From Streptomyces lunaelactis (GTDB lineage: Bacteria > Actinomycetota > Actinomycetes > Streptomycetales > Streptomycetaceae): a DNA stretch of 64,000 bases. This document shows, one piece after another, positions 50,253 through 59,406 of the stretch. Positions within the stretch are counted from its first letter, which is position 1. Each line of letters opens with the position of its first letter. The stretch lies in the NCBI RefSeq assembly GCF_003054555.1, contig NZ_CP026304.1, positions 7,378,001 to 7,442,000 of the forward strand, in the 5' to 3' direction. The notes under the pieces are model-generated. The model worked only from the letters and a program-made list of their open reading frames with translations. It was not told where the DNA came from and made no database searches. The position numbers and the translations under genes are program-made.

Positions 50253-52457
50253 CTAGAGTTCCTGGATCCGGATGTTGCGGTACGAGATCACATCCGTCGT
50301 GCCATGGACCTGGAGCCCGACATGGCCGGAGGAGTACCGCCGGCCGTCCGTGCCCGGGTCGTCGCCCCGCGGCGGGACGAACTCCTGGCCGCCGGTGTTG
50401 TCGAACTCATTGATGAGCACGCCGTTGCGGTAGATCGAGTAGTGCTGGTCGACCACCCGGATCTCGTAGTCGTTCCAGGTGCCCTTCGGCGTCACACCGG
50501 CACCGCCGAGTCCGACCCGGTCGAAGCCGTAGATCGAGCCGGACTTGTACATGTCGCCGTCCGGCCGGTCCAGAACCTGCACCTCATGGCCGTACTTGAT
50601 GGCGACCCACTCGGGACGCGGCTCCTCCGGATTGTCATGGACGTACGGGAAGCGCACGAAGACACCGCCGTTGGCGTTGCCCGAGCCCGGTGCGTCGTCG
50701 CGCCACTGGAGCTTCAGCGAGAAGTCCCCGTACTGCCGCTGCGGGAACCACAGCATGCCCATGCCCGGGACCGTGGTGCTGCTGGTCATCGCGCCGTCGC
50801 CGCTGAGGGCGAACGAACCGCCGCCCACGTGCTGCCACTTGCTGAACGACGTCTGTGTGCCGTCGAACAGATCGCGGTAGCCGGTGTTCTGGCCCGGCTT
50901 GCCGATACCGGACTGCTTGGCCGCCCGGTAGATCTTCTTGTGCTCGCGCTGGTCTATCACGCCGTCCGCGAGCAGCTTGTCGATGACCTGGTCCACGTGC
51001 TTGAGGAACAGCGCGTGCGACGACCAGTCCTTCTCGTCCTCGATCAGCTCGTTGACGGTGCAGCGGCTGCGGGTGATGCGGTTGGGCACACCCGTGTCGA
51101 CCGTACCGACGATGACCGTCAACCGCTCATCGAACTCGGGGCAGTTGGGCGCCGGAACGCCGCCGCCCTCCGCGATCGTGAACGACACCTTCTTCGCGGC
51201 GGAGGTGTTGCCCGCCTTGTCCGTCGCTCGGTGCAGGACGGAATGGAAGCCGACGCGGTCCACGATGACGGGAGTGGTGTACGCGAGGTACGGACCGCCG
51301 TCGAGCGAGTACTCGACCTTGTCGACGCCCGAATCGGCATCGGTCGCGGTGACCGTCACCTTGGCGCTGGTGATGTACGCGCCGTCGGAGTTCCGCTGAC
51401 CGGTCACCCCGGCCGTGGTCTCCGGAGGGGTCTTGTCCGGCGTCGGCGGTGTGACGACCGTGAAGTCCACGGACTTCTCGGCGGCCGCGTTCCCCGCCTT
51501 GTCGGTCGCCTTGTAGCGGACCTTGTGCGTGCCCGCCTCGTGCACCATCACCGGGGCGGTGTACGGCTGCCAGGCACCGCTCGCACCGATCGCGTACTCG
51601 ATGGTGTTGACGCCCGAGCCGGCGTCGGAGGCGGTCACGGTGACCGTGGCCATCCCCAGATACTGACCCTGGTCGTTCTTCTCACCGCTCACCGTCGCCG
51701 AGGTCTCCGGCGGGGTCCTGTCGTCCGTCGGCGGGGCGACGACGGTGAAGTCCACCGCCTTCTCCGCGGCGACATTGCCCGCCTTGTCACTGGCCCGGTA
51801 GCGGATCTTGTGCGTGCCCACCTCGTTGACCACGACCGGTGCGGTGTACGCCTGCCAGGCGCCGGCCGCCCCGACCGCGTACTCGATCCTGTCCACGCCC
51901 GAACCCGCGTCGGTCGCCGACACGGTCACGGTCGCCTGGCCGACATACGCACCGTCGGCGTTCTTGTCGCCCTCGGCCTTCGCCGTCGTGTCGGGAGCCG
52001 TGGTGTCCTCGCCACTGCCCTCGGTGACGGTGAGAATGCCCTGCATCGCGCCGTGGCCGGGGATGGTGCAGTGGAAGCGGTACCGGCCGGGCGTGAGCGT
52101 GACCTCGACGGTGTGCTTGCCGCCCTGCGCGTCATGGGGATTGGCGAGGATGTTCAGCGGTACGTCGTTGTTGTACTCGGGATCCGAGACGTCGAAGGTC
52201 AGCGTGTGCGGCATACCGGTGGTGTTGCCGGTCGCCGCGCTGTTCTCGAACACGATCGTCGTCGCACCCGCCACCGCGGTGGACGGGAAGGTCGCGTACT
52301 TGTCGATCGCGTCACCGGCCGTCCAGGTCAGCACCTGGGCCGCGACCTGATCGTCGGTCCTGCCGTACGCGACCGCGGACGTCAGTCCCAGGACCATCAC
52401 CACGGCGGCCAGCAGCGCCGTCCACAAGCTTGCGGTTCTGTGTCTCACGAGACTCAC
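50253..52457 (-). CDS. Secreted cupredoxin / Ig-like repeat / DUF1080 protein
   Basis: 734 aa. After a signal peptide (residues 1-31) comes a type 1 copper cupredoxin domain (about 40-150) with ligands PHT, then CTIPGHGAM (Cys-His-Met). Three near-identical repeats of about 95 aa follow (about 155-440; ATVTVSATDAGSGVDRIEYA, HKIRYRASDKAGNVAAEKAV), of the bacterial Ig-like/OmpL47 type. The C-terminal 190 residues form a DUF1080 (3-keto-disaccharide hydrolase-like) domain (YRDLFDGTQTSFSKW, GGVFVRFP, GHVGLQVHGTTDVISYRNIR). It is likely secreted, with a carbohydrate-acting domain and an electron-transfer domain in one chain. It overlaps the dehydrogenase stop by 4 bases. Confidence 0.9.
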   Translation of the reverse strand: MSLVRHRTASLWTALLAAVVMVLGLTSAVAYGRTDDQVAAQVLTWTAGDAIDKYATFPSTAVAGATTIVFENSAATGNTTGMPHTLTFDVSDPEYNNDVPLNILANPHDAQGGKHTVEVTLTPGRYRFHCTIPGHGAMQGILTVTEGSGEDTTAPDTTAKAEGDKNADGAYVGQATVTVSATDAGSGVDRIEYAVGAAGAWQAYTAPVVVNEVGTHKIRYRASDKAGNVAAEKAVDFTVVAPPTDDRTPPETSATVSGEKNDQGQYLGMATVTVTASDAGSGVNTIEYAIGASGAWQPYTAPVMVHEAGTHKVRYKATDKAGNAAAEKSVDFTVVTPPTPDKTPPETTAGVTGQRNSDGAYITSAKVTVTATDADSGVDKVEYSLDGGPYLAYTTPVIVDRVGFHSVLHRATDKAGNTSAAKKVSFTIAEGGGVPAPNCPEFDERLTVIVGTVDTGVPNRITRSRCTVNELIEDEKDWSSHALFLKHVDQVIDKLLADGVIDQREHKKIYRAAKQSGIGKPGQNTGYRDLFDGTQTSFSKWQHVGGGSFALSGDGAMTSSTTVPGMGMLWFPQRQYGDFSLKLQWRDDAPGSGNANGGVFVRFPYVHDNPEEPRPEWVAIKYGHEVQVLDRPDGDMYKSGSIYGFDRVGLGGAGVTPKGTWNDYEIRVVDQHYSIYRNGVLINEFDNTGGQEFVPPRGDDPGTDGRRYSSGHVGLQVHGTTDVISYRNIRIQEL
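51180..51990. repeat. Three tandem intragenic repeats, period about 285 bp
   Basis: The shared phrase CCCGCCTTGTC recurs near 51210, 51493 and 51778, and long flanking stretches match at DNA level. The repeats encode the three Ig-like modules of the DUF1080 protein. High DNA identity points to recent duplication or gene conversion, and to a risk of copy-number change by recombination or of misassembly. Confidence 0.85.
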
Positions 52458-54937
52458 TGCGCCGCCTTTCGTGCGAGCTTGTCGGCGGACGGTGTCGCCT
52501 CGCCGCCCTTGTAGGTGATGTGCCAGAGCGCGGACTTGGCGTCGGAGGTGAAGAATCCGCGCCCGTAGTCCAGGACGTACAGCGAACCGTCCGGCGCGAA
52601 CTTCCAGTCCATCAGGTTGCGGATGCCGTCCGCGCCGACCGGGATGATCTTCTTGAGGGATTCGGCGTGCACCGGGATCCCGCCCTTGCCCACGGTCCTG
52701 GGGTCGGTGAGCACCGCGTGCCGCGGCTGGTCGCCGTCGTAGAAGTCACCGACGAACCACTTCCCGTCCCAGTACGAGGGCCACTTGCCCGCCCCGGCGC
52801 TCGCCGCGTCGTAGCGGTAGACCGGACCGTTCATGGTCGCCTGGCCGCCGCCCTTGAGCCACGGCATCAGCAGCTTCTGCTCCTCCGTCTTGTAGCTGGG
52901 GATGCCGTTGGCGTCGCGTGGGTAGTCCACGCCGCCGCCCTGCGGCGAGTACCAGATGGTGTTGGAGGTGATCGGCGGGAGATTCACCAGGCCGTTGTTG
53001 TTCGGCGACTCGTTCTTCGGGGCGTCGCAGTTGTACCAGCCCAGCGGCTTGCCGGGGTCCGGCAGATTGCGGTCGCGGTAGGGCTGCTTGTTGCCCATGC
53101 AGTACGGCCAGCCGTGGTTGCCCGCCTTGATGATGGCGGAGAAGGTGTCGTACTTGGCCGGCCCCCAGGTGGTCGAGGGCGCACCCGCGTCGGGGCCGAC
53201 CCAGCCCGCGTAGAGGATGTCCGTCGACTTGTCGATGAAGATACGCGCCGGGTTGCGCACACCCATCACATAGATCTCGCCGCGGGTCTTGCCGCCGCCC
53301 TCGTCCGGCTCCTGGCCCGTGAAGAGGTTGCCCGCCGGGAGTGTGTAGGTGCCGTCGTCCTCGGGGTGGATCCGCAGGATCTTGCCGTTGAGGTTGTTGG
53401 TGTTGCCCGCGGTGCGGCGCGCGTCGGCGAACGAGACGCCCTTGTAGTTGGGCTCCGGGTTGTTGCCGGAGTAACCGCCGCTGAAACCCGAGGAGTTGTT
53501 GTCCCCGGTGGCGATGTAGAGATTCTGCTCGGAGTCCCAGGCCATGCCGCCGCCCGCGTGGCAGCAACTGTGAATCTGCACAGGCCACTTGAGCAGGACC
53601 TTCTCGGATGCGAGATCCAGCTTGTTGCTCGTCGGGTCGAGCGTGAAGCGGGAGACGCGCCGCTCGGCCATCCGCGTATCGCGGTCGATCTGCGAGTGCG
53701 GTGTGTAGTGCAGATACACCCAGCCGTTGGTCATGAAGCCGGGGTCGAGCTCAATGCCGAGCAGCCCCTCCTCGACCTTGATCAGCTCGTCGCCGCCGCC
53801 CTTGTTGCCGAAGATGGTCAGAGCACCGGCGAGGGCGACCTTCCTGGTCCTGGGGTCGTAGACATGGATCTCGCCCTGGCCCTTGCCGATGTCGGGGTTG
53901 TTCCAGTCGGTGACGACGGGCTTGCCGGCGTCGGCGCCGCCGCGCCCGATGTAGAGCACCCGTCCGTCCGGGGCGGTGACCAGGCCGTGCGGCTCGCCGA
54001 TCTGGTCGTTCTGCCCGGGCTGGTTGGCCTGGGTGACGCGCTCGGCGGTGTAGTTGGCGTTGATGGTGGCCTTGCAGTCGGCGGGCGAGATCCGGGTGGT
54101 CCAGGCGAGGGCGCCGCGCAGATGGTTACGGAAGTCCGTCTCGGCGAAGCTGTCGACCGTGCCGCCCATACCGGTGTAGAAGGAGCGCCCGCCGTCGTAG
54201 TCACGGCACCAGGAGACCGGGTGGTCCCAGCCGTTGGCGCCCGTGCCCGGCGTGTACGAGTTCTCCTTGACGCGCGCCACGGTGTGCACGCTGCCGGAGG
54301 GGTTCACCGCCCAGTTGAACCACTTGTCGGGCCGCTTCCACTGCAGCGGGAGGGACTTGGTGGCCGGGTGCTGACGGTCGCCGACCTCGACAGTGGCGCG
54401 CCGGACCGCGCTCGCGGCACCGGCCGGACGGGCACCGATCAGCCCGGTGAACCAGTCGGAGTACGGCTCGGTGCGTGCCGCGTCATGCAGGCCGAGGAAG
54501 CCTCCGCCGGCCTCCAGATACGACTCGAGCCCGGATTCCTGCTCCGGGTCGAGGACATCGCCGCCGCCCGTCAGGAACACGACCGCGTTGTACCTGCCGA
54601 GCTTGGTGGCATTGGTGAAGACCGAGGCGTCGTCCGTGGCCTCGGTCTTGAAACGTCCGGCGGCGGGCCCGGTCAGCCCGATTCTCTCGATCGCCGCGAT
54701 ACCGGCGTCGACGGTCGGCGACTCCTCGGTGGCCGAGGCGTGGAAGACCAGGACCCGTACGTTCGATCCGCCCGGCGGCGACGGCAAGGACAACGTTGTC
54801 GCCGATGGCTCCGGATAGGGTTTGGCGGATGCTACAGTCCCGCCGCCGAGTAATGACGCGGTCAGTGCGCCGACCCCAAGGGCCGCCGCCAGACCGCTCC
54901 TTCGGGATCCAGACCGGTGATGTGGTGCGCGCTGCAT
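52454..54937 (-). CDS. Secreted ThuA + PQQ-type sorbosone dehydrogenase
   Basis: 827 aa from ATG at 54937 (a GTG at 54949 lies directly on the ribosome site). A signal peptide is followed by a ThuA-like trehalose-utilisation domain (about 60-290: RVLVFHASATEESPTVDAGI, AVVFLTGGGDVLDPEQESGL). Then comes a six-bladed beta-propeller of the glucose/sorbosone dehydrogenase family (about 310-800: GLVTAPDGRVLYIGRGGADA, HSCCHAGGGMAWDSEQNLYI). It probably oxidises a sugar outside the cell and passes electrons on, plausibly to the cupredoxin domain of the co-translated neighbour. Cofactor (PQQ) is from family knowledge. Confidence 0.9.
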   Translation of the reverse strand: MQRAPHHRSGSRRSGLAAALGVGALTASLLGGGTVASAKPYPEPSATTLSLPSPPGGSNVRVLVFHASATEESPTVDAGIAAIERIGLTGPAAGRFKTEATDDASVFTNATKLGRYNAVVFLTGGGDVLDPEQESGLESYLEAGGGFLGLHDAARTEPYSDWFTGLIGARPAGAASAVRRATVEVGDRQHPATKSLPLQWKRPDKWFNWAVNPSGSVHTVARVKENSYTPGTGANGWDHPVSWCRDYDGGRSFYTGMGGTVDSFAETDFRNHLRGALAWTTRISPADCKATINANYTAERVTQANQPGQNDQIGEPHGLVTAPDGRVLYIGRGGADAGKPVVTDWNNPDIGKGQGEIHVYDPRTRKVALAGALTIFGNKGGGDELIKVEEGLLGIELDPGFMTNGWVYLHYTPHSQIDRDTRMAERRVSRFTLDPTSNKLDLASEKVLLKWPVQIHSCCHAGGGMAWDSEQNLYIATGDNNSSGFSGGYSGNNPEPNYKGVSFADARRTAGNTNNLNGKILRIHPEDDGTYTLPAGNLFTGQEPDEGGGKTRGEIYVMGVRNPARIFIDKSTDILYAGWVGPDAGAPSTTWGPAKYDTFSAIIKAGNHGWPYCMGNKQPYRDRNLPDPGKPLGWYNCDAPKNESPNNNGLVNLPPITSNTIWYSPQGGGVDYPRDANGIPSYKTEEQKLLMPWLKGGGQATMNGPVYRYDAASAGAGKWPSYWDGKWFVGDFYDGDQPRHAVLTDPRTVGKGGIPVHAESLKKIIPVGADGIRNLMDWKFAPDGSLYVLDYGRGFFTSDAKSALWHITYKGGEATPSADKLARKAAQ

Positions 54938-55130
54938 GTGGTCACCCACCCCTCTTTGGTCACAACAACAGCCGTGAAACTAGACCTCTTTTCGTGGTTC
55001 GCCAAGAGGAATGACTCCCATGGCGCGAACTTTGTCCTGGGTGTGGATAAACGAAGATCACCCGGCTACCGTGTGGCCGTCCCGGGGGCCCGTGCCCCGT
55101 CAATCTCCGTACAAGACTGGAGAGTTCGGC

Positions 55131-56213
55131 ATGGACAGACGGAGCTTCAACATGCGCCTGCTGGCGGGGAGCGCGGTCGCGGCGACGGGAGTGACATCGT
55201 TGTCGCTCGCCTCCGCCCCGAGCGCGACCTCGGCGGAGGGCGCACCCAGGACTGCCCCGGCCGGGGGCGCGGTACGCCATCTCAAGCTGTACGCGGAGAA
55301 GCTGGCGGACGGTCAGATGGCCTACGGCCTGGAGAAGGGCAAGGCGTCGATCCCGGGACCGCTGATCGAACTGGTCGAGGGTGACACGCTGCACATCGAG
55401 TTCGAGAACGCCATGGATGTGCCGGTCAGTCTGCATGCGCACGGCGTGGACTACGACATCGCCAACGACGGCACCAGGATGAGCAAGAGCCATGTGGAGC
55501 CGGGCGGCACCCGTACGTACACCTGGCGCACCCACACGCCGGGCAAGCGCGCCGACGGCACGTGGCGGGCGGGCAGTGCGGGCTACTGGCACTACCACGA
55601 CCATGTGGTGGGCACGGAGCACGGCACGGGCGGCATCCGCAAGGGGCTCTACGGTCCTGTGGTGGTCCGCAGGAAGGGCGACATCCTGCCGGACAAGCAG
55701 TTCACGATCGTCTTCAACGACATGACGATCAACAACAAGCCGGCCGACCAGAGCCCCGACTTCCGGGCCACGGTGGGCGACCGGGTCGAGATCGTGATGA
55801 TCACGCACGGCGAGTACTACCACACGTTCCATATGCACGGTCATCGCTGGGCCGACAACAGAACGGGTCTGCTGGAGGGGGCGGCCGACGTCAGCCGGGT
55901 GATCGACAACAAGATCACGGGTCCGGCGGACTCCTTCGGCTTCCAGATCATCGCGGGCGAGCATGTGGGGGCGGGGGCCTGGATGTACCACTGCCATGTG
56001 CAGAGCCACTCCGACATGGGGATGGCAGGGCTGTTCCTGGTGGCGAAGCCGGACGGCACGATTCCGGGGTATGAGGCGCACCATCCGGCGGGCGCGAGGA
56101 CGAACGCGAAGTCGAACGCGAAGGCAAGCGCCGGGGCAAGCGCCGGGACGGGCGCGGAGGCGGGTGCCAAGTCGGGCGCCGACGGGGCGAGTCCGGGCGG
56201 CCACAGCCACTGA
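55131..56213 (+). CDS. Two-domain small laccase
   Basis: 360 aa from ATG at 55131, preceded by TGGAGAG. A Tat signal ([20 protein letters not shown]) leads into two cupredoxin domains with all copper motifs: [29 protein letters not shown] and [14 protein letters not shown]. It matches the Streptomyces small laccases (SLAC/EpoA) that work as trimers oxidising phenols outside the cell. The last 45 residues are a low-complexity Ala/Lys/Gly/Ser tail built from repeats ([15 protein letters not shown]) ending in GGHSH, beyond the usual C-terminus. It is divergent from the dehydrogenase gene. Confidence 0.96.
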   Translation: MDRRSFNMRLLAGSAVAATGVTSLSLASAPSATSAEGAPRTAPAGGAVRHLKLYAEKLADGQMAYGLEKGKASIPGPLIELVEGDTLHIEFENAMDVPVSLHAHGVDYDIANDGTRMSKSHVEPGGTRTYTWRTHTPGKRADGTWRAGSAGYWHYHDHVVGTEHGTGGIRKGLYGPVVVRRKGDILPDKQFTIVFNDMTINNKPADQSPDFRATVGDRVEIVMITHGEYYHTFHMHGHRWADNRTGLLEGAADVSRVIDNKITGPADSFGFQIIAGEHVGAGAWMYHCHVQSHSDMGMAGLFLVAKPDGTIPGYEAHHPAGARTNAKSNAKASAGASAGTGAEAGAKSGADGASPGGHSH

Positions 56214-56260
56214 GGAGACGTGTCGGCGCCCGGCATCGACGGGCGCCGTATGCCTGGTCC

Positions 56261-56289
56261 TGAAACTATGCGAACGATCGTGCTAAAAT
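56261..56289 (+). promoter_or_regulatory. Promoter and TetR-type operator of the hydrolase gene
   Basis: A -10-like TAAAAT at 56284-56289 is spaced about 17-18 bases from a -35-like CTGAAA near 56260. The near-palindrome CGAACGATCGTGCT (56271-56284) lies between them. It is almost the same as the perfect palindrome at 57917-57930 in front of the TetR gene, so the repressor probably blocks RNA polymerase here. Confidence 0.6.
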
Positions 56290-56325
56290 CATCCCACTTC
56301 ATCGGCCGACCGAGGAGAACCGGCA

Positions 56326-57219
56326 ATGCACCCCCTGGCACCGCTCCTTCGCACCGTTCTGAACGCGACCTCCCATATCGCGCCCGGACTCGCCGGACGG
56401 GCGGTCTTCGCCCTCTTCGCCCGCCCCCTCGGCCGCAGCCGACCGCGGCCGTCCGAACGGGAAGTGCTCGCCCAGGCGCGCGCCGGCCGGCTCACGGTGA
56501 ACGGCAAGCGCGTCGTCACCTACACATGGGGCGACGGTGAGCGCCCCGTACTGCTGGTGCACGGCTGGTCCTCGCGCGGCTCGCGCTTCACCGACTTCGT
56601 CACCGCCCTGCGCGACAGGGGCTACAGCCCTGTCGCCTTCGATGCTCCCGGGCACGGTGACTCGGAGGGGCGTGCCACGACGATCCTCGAATACCGCGAG
56701 ATCATCCGGAAGTTGCACGCCAGGCACGGCGACTTCGAGGCCGTCGTCGCGCACTCCTTCGGAGTCCTCGCCACGTTCTTCGCGTTGCGCGACGGTGTGG
56801 TGGCCCGTCGGATCGTGGGCGTCGGCGGCGTCGGCAGCTTCGACTATCTCGTCGACGGGTTCTGTGCCGGCCTCGGACTGCGCGACCGGCTGAAGCATGA
56901 ACTGCGCCGCCATATCGAAGGATTGCTCTTCCCGGGGGAGCCCGGGATATGGCAGCGCTTCAACGTCGCCTACCGGCCCGAGGAGGTCGGCGTCCCGGTT
57001 CTGCTCTTCCACGACGAGGGCGACGACATGGTGCCGCTGTCGCAGTCACGGCTCACCGCGGCCGCGCACGGTGAGCGCGCCCGCCTCGTCGTCACCCGTG
57101 GACTCGGACACCGCCGGATCCTGGCGGACCCCCAAGTCGTCGCCGAGGCGGTGGCCTTCGCCGTCTCCGGCCGTGACGAGGCCGCCGTGGGCTCGCACGC
57201 ACCAGACCCCGCTCCCTGA
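56326..57219 (+). CDS. Alpha/beta hydrolase
   Basis: 297 aa. Visible features are the oxyanion-strand LLVHGWSSRGSRFTDFVTAL, the nucleophile elbow VAHSFGV (Ser in A-H-S-F-G, with Ala replacing the usual first Gly), an acid in FHDEGDDMVPL and the His in GLGHRRIL. A hydrophobic N-terminus of 35 residues could associate with membranes. Likely an esterase or lipase acting on a small hydrophobic ester. Its promoter carries the operator of the TetR gene downstream, so expression is probably induced by a substrate-like ligand. Confidence 0.88.
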   Translation: MHPLAPLLRTVLNATSHIAPGLAGRAVFALFARPLGRSRPRPSEREVLAQARAGRLTVNGKRVVTYTWGDGERPVLLVHGWSSRGSRFTDFVTALRDRGYSPVAFDAPGHGDSEGRATTILEYREIIRKLHARHGDFEAVVAHSFGVLATFFALRDGVVARRIVGVGGVGSFDYLVDGFCAGLGLRDRLKHELRRHIEGLLFPGEPGIWQRFNVAYRPEEVGVPVLLFHDEGDDMVPLSQSRLTAAAHGERARLVVTRGLGHRRILADPQVVAEAVAFAVSGRDEAAVGSHAPDPAP

Positions 57220-57250
57220 TCCGGCCCGATCCAGAAGACGGGCCCTGGCG

Positions 57251-57907
57251 TCAGGTCCGCTCCGGCAGCCCGGCCGGGTCGGTCGCCGCCGCGCGCAGGC
57301 GGTTCAGGATGCCGCGCGCGGCCTTCTCGTACACGGAGTTGTCGTCGTGCAGCACGGACTCGGCGTTGGCCGCCTCCATCATCGCGATGATCTCGAAGGC
57401 CAGTTGCGGTACGTCGAGGTCCGCATCGAAGCCGCCCGTGAGCCGGGCATCCTCGATCGTCCGTTCCACGTACGCCACCCAGTCGGCCCGGGTCCTGGCG
57501 ACCGCGTCGTGCACGGGGCCGCTGCGGGCGTCGAACTCGGCGGTGACGGTGTAGAAGAAGCAGCCGCCGGCGAAGACGCGGTCACAGGAGTAGTCCAGCC
57601 ACCTCCGGCACAGGGCCCACACCTGGTCGGCGCTCGGCGGCAGCTCGCCGGCCGGCTGTACCACCCGGTCGGCGAAGACGGCGATCGCCGCGCGGACCGT
57701 TGCCAGCTGGAGCTCCTCCTTGGAGCCGAAGAGGGCGAAGACGCCGCTCTTGCTGAGCTTCAGTTCGGTGGCGATACGGCCCAGGGAGAGGCCTTCGAGG
57801 CCCTCGACCGAGGCGATGTTCATCGTGCGCCCGAGCACCAGGCGCCGGGTCTGGTTGCCGCGCTCGACGCGTCCGTCCGTGTGTGTGCTGCCGGTCATGC
57901 GCCCCAT
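57251..57907 (-). CDS. TetR-family repressor
   Basis: 218 aa. The N-terminal helix-turn-helix region (about 20-65: RLVLGRTMNIASVEGLEGLS, LGRIATELKLSKSGVFALFG) is followed by a ligand-binding C-terminal domain with GGCFFYTVTAEFDARSG. It converges on the hydrolase gene. A perfect 14-bp palindrome lies just upstream of its start, and a near copy lies in the hydrolase promoter, so it should repress itself and the hydrolase. Ligand unknown. Confidence 0.92.
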   Translation of the reverse strand: MGRMTGSTHTDGRVERGNQTRRLVLGRTMNIASVEGLEGLSLGRIATELKLSKSGVFALFGSKEELQLATVRAAIAVFADRVVQPAGELPPSADQVWALCRRWLDYSCDRVFAGGCFFYTVTAEFDARSGPVHDAVARTRADWVAYVERTIEDARLTGGFDADLDVPQLAFEIIAMMEAANAESVLHDDNSVYEKAARGILNRLRAAATDPAGLPERT

Positions 57908-57916
57908 CGTACTGAA

Positions 57917-57930
57917 CGCACGATCGTGCG
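57917..57930. promoter_or_regulatory. TetR operator (autoregulatory)
   Basis: CGCACGATCGTGCG is a perfect palindrome 10 bases upstream of the TetR start. It matches the site at 56271-56284 at 12 of 14 positions. This is the typical position of a self-repression operator. Confidence 0.65.
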
Positions 57931-58034
57931 CATATCGCGCCGAACCCTGTGGGTGCGGCTCCCCGGGATCGGTAGCAGACTCGGGACGACAGGCAATGGG
58001 ATCCCGACCGGACAGGACCTAGGAGGAGCACACC

Positions 58035-58832
58035 ATGCTCACGACCCGCTTTGTCACAGGCTCCCCGAACTGGATCGACCTCGGCACACCCGACATCGAG
58101 GCGGCGAACAGTTTCTACGGCGGCCTGTTCGGCTGGACGTTCCAGTCGGCGGGGCCGGAGGCCGGTGGCTACGGCATGTTCCAGTTGGACGGTAAGACCG
58201 TCGCCGGCGGCATGACGGTCGCCCCGGACCAGGGCGCCCCCGGATGGAGCCTCTACTTCCAGACGCCCGATGCCGACGCCACGGCCAAGTCGGTCGAGCA
58301 GGGCGGAGGCGCCGTGGTCGTCGAACCGATGGACGTATTCGAACTGGGCCGCATGGCGATCTTCACCGACCCGTCGGGCGCGGGCTTCGCGACCTGGCAG
58401 CCCGGCCAGATCAAGGGCCTGGACGTCGTCAACGCCCCCGGCTCGCTGTGCTGGGCGGAGCTCTACACGCCGGACCCCGGGCAGGGGCTGCGCTTCTACA
58501 GCGGCGTCTTCGGCTGGGAGACATCCTCGATGCCGCTGCCGGACGGCAGCGGCTCGTACACCATGCTCAACCCGGCCGGGACGAGCGCGGACGACATGTT
58601 CGGCGGCGTCGCACCCCTGGCGTCGGACCCGGTCGAGGCGGCGGACGGGCCGTCGTGGCTGCCGTACTTCGAGGTCGCGGACTGCGATGCGACGGTGGCC
58701 AAGGCGCAGGAACTGGGCGGCACGGTCAGGATGGCGCCGGTGGACATGGAGGGCGTGGGCCGCTTCGCGAAGCTGGCGGACCCGGCGGGCGGACATTTCG
58801 CGGTGCTGCAGGGCGCACAGTCGGAGGGCTGA
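58035..58832 (+). CDS. VOC-family protein with two glyoxalase-like domains
   Basis: 265 aa with an internal duplication: residues about 8-125 (GSPNWIDLGTPDIEAANSFY, GLFGWTFQ) and 140-260 (WAELYTPDPGQGLRFYSGVF) are each one VOC domain. This is a common Streptomyces family with unassigned function; some bind antibiotics or hydroxyketones. ATG at 58035 follows AGGAGGAG. A stable hairpin follows the gene. Confidence 0.9.
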   Translation: MLTTRFVTGSPNWIDLGTPDIEAANSFYGGLFGWTFQSAGPEAGGYGMFQLDGKTVAGGMTVAPDQGAPGWSLYFQTPDADATAKSVEQGGGAVVVEPMDVFELGRMAIFTDPSGAGFATWQPGQIKGLDVVNAPGSLCWAELYTPDPGQGLRFYSGVFGWETSSMPLPDGSGSYTMLNPAGTSADDMFGGVAPLASDPVEAADGPSWLPYFEVADCDATVAKAQELGGTVRMAPVDMEGVGRFAKLADPAGGHFAVLQGAQSEG

Positions 58833-58861
58833 CGGGCCTCGGGTTTGGCTTGTTCTCGACA

Positions 58862-58891
58862 GCCTCGGGGCGCATTGTGGCGTCCCGAGGC
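58862..58891 (+). terminator. Terminator downstream of the VOC gene
   Basis: A 12-bp stem with one G-U pair (58862-58873 with 58880-58891) lies 29 bases past the stop codon of the two-domain VOC gene. Confidence 0.6.
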
Positions 58892-58969
58892 CGTTGACGG
58901 GGTGGGGGTGATGGGGGCGTTGATGCTTCATTGACCGGGCGTTTATCGGCGGCGGGCAGCGTGTGCGGC

Positions 58970-59215
58970 ATGCCGATCAATACCACCACCGACAAAGAAC
59001 TCTCCTGGCAGGAGACCGCGTTGTGCGCCCAGACGGGGCCGGAATTCTTCTTTCCGGCCCCGGGGTCGTCGACGCGCGAGGCGAAGCAGTTGTGCGGGGC
59101 TTGCGAGGGGCGGGTGGCGTGCCTGGAGTACGCGCTGGCTCATGATGAGAGATTTGGGGTGTGGGGCGGGCTTTCGGAGAAGGAGCGGTACAGCTTGAAG
59201 CGCGACCAGGGCTGA
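58970..59215 (+). CDS. WhiB-family iron-sulfur transcription factor
   Basis: 81 aa from ATG at 58970. Four cysteines, Cys19, Cys42, Cys45 and Cys51, are the [4Fe-4S] ligands, and GVWGG (63-67) with KERYSLKR is the sigma-factor-binding/DNA-binding turn and basic tail. WhiB-like proteins control development, redox response and antibiotic resistance in actinobacteria. Which Wbl subgroup it belongs to cannot be judged without alignment. Confidence 0.95.
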   Translation: MPINTTTDKELSWQETALCAQTGPEFFFPAPGSSTREAKQLCGACEGRVACLEYALAHDERFGVWGGLSEKERYSLKRDQG

Positions 59216-59406
59216 ATCAGGGTGGGCGCCGGCCTCAGAACCAGTGCCGCACGTGGCCTCCGTCCTCGGCCGGCCCCTCACAGGGGTGGCCAGGGGCACG
59301 CGGCACTGACAGAGCGCCCGGTTCGTTTGCAAGCCCAGTAGGTGACCTGGCCGGGCCTGGGGCGTTACCCGTGCATGACCGTGACGATGACGCGGGCGGC
59401 GCCTCG

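Noticed and set aside
51180..51990. CRISPR-like repeat array
   Set aside because: Repeat period is about 285 bp, all in frame inside a coding gene; no short repeats with unique spacers are seen.
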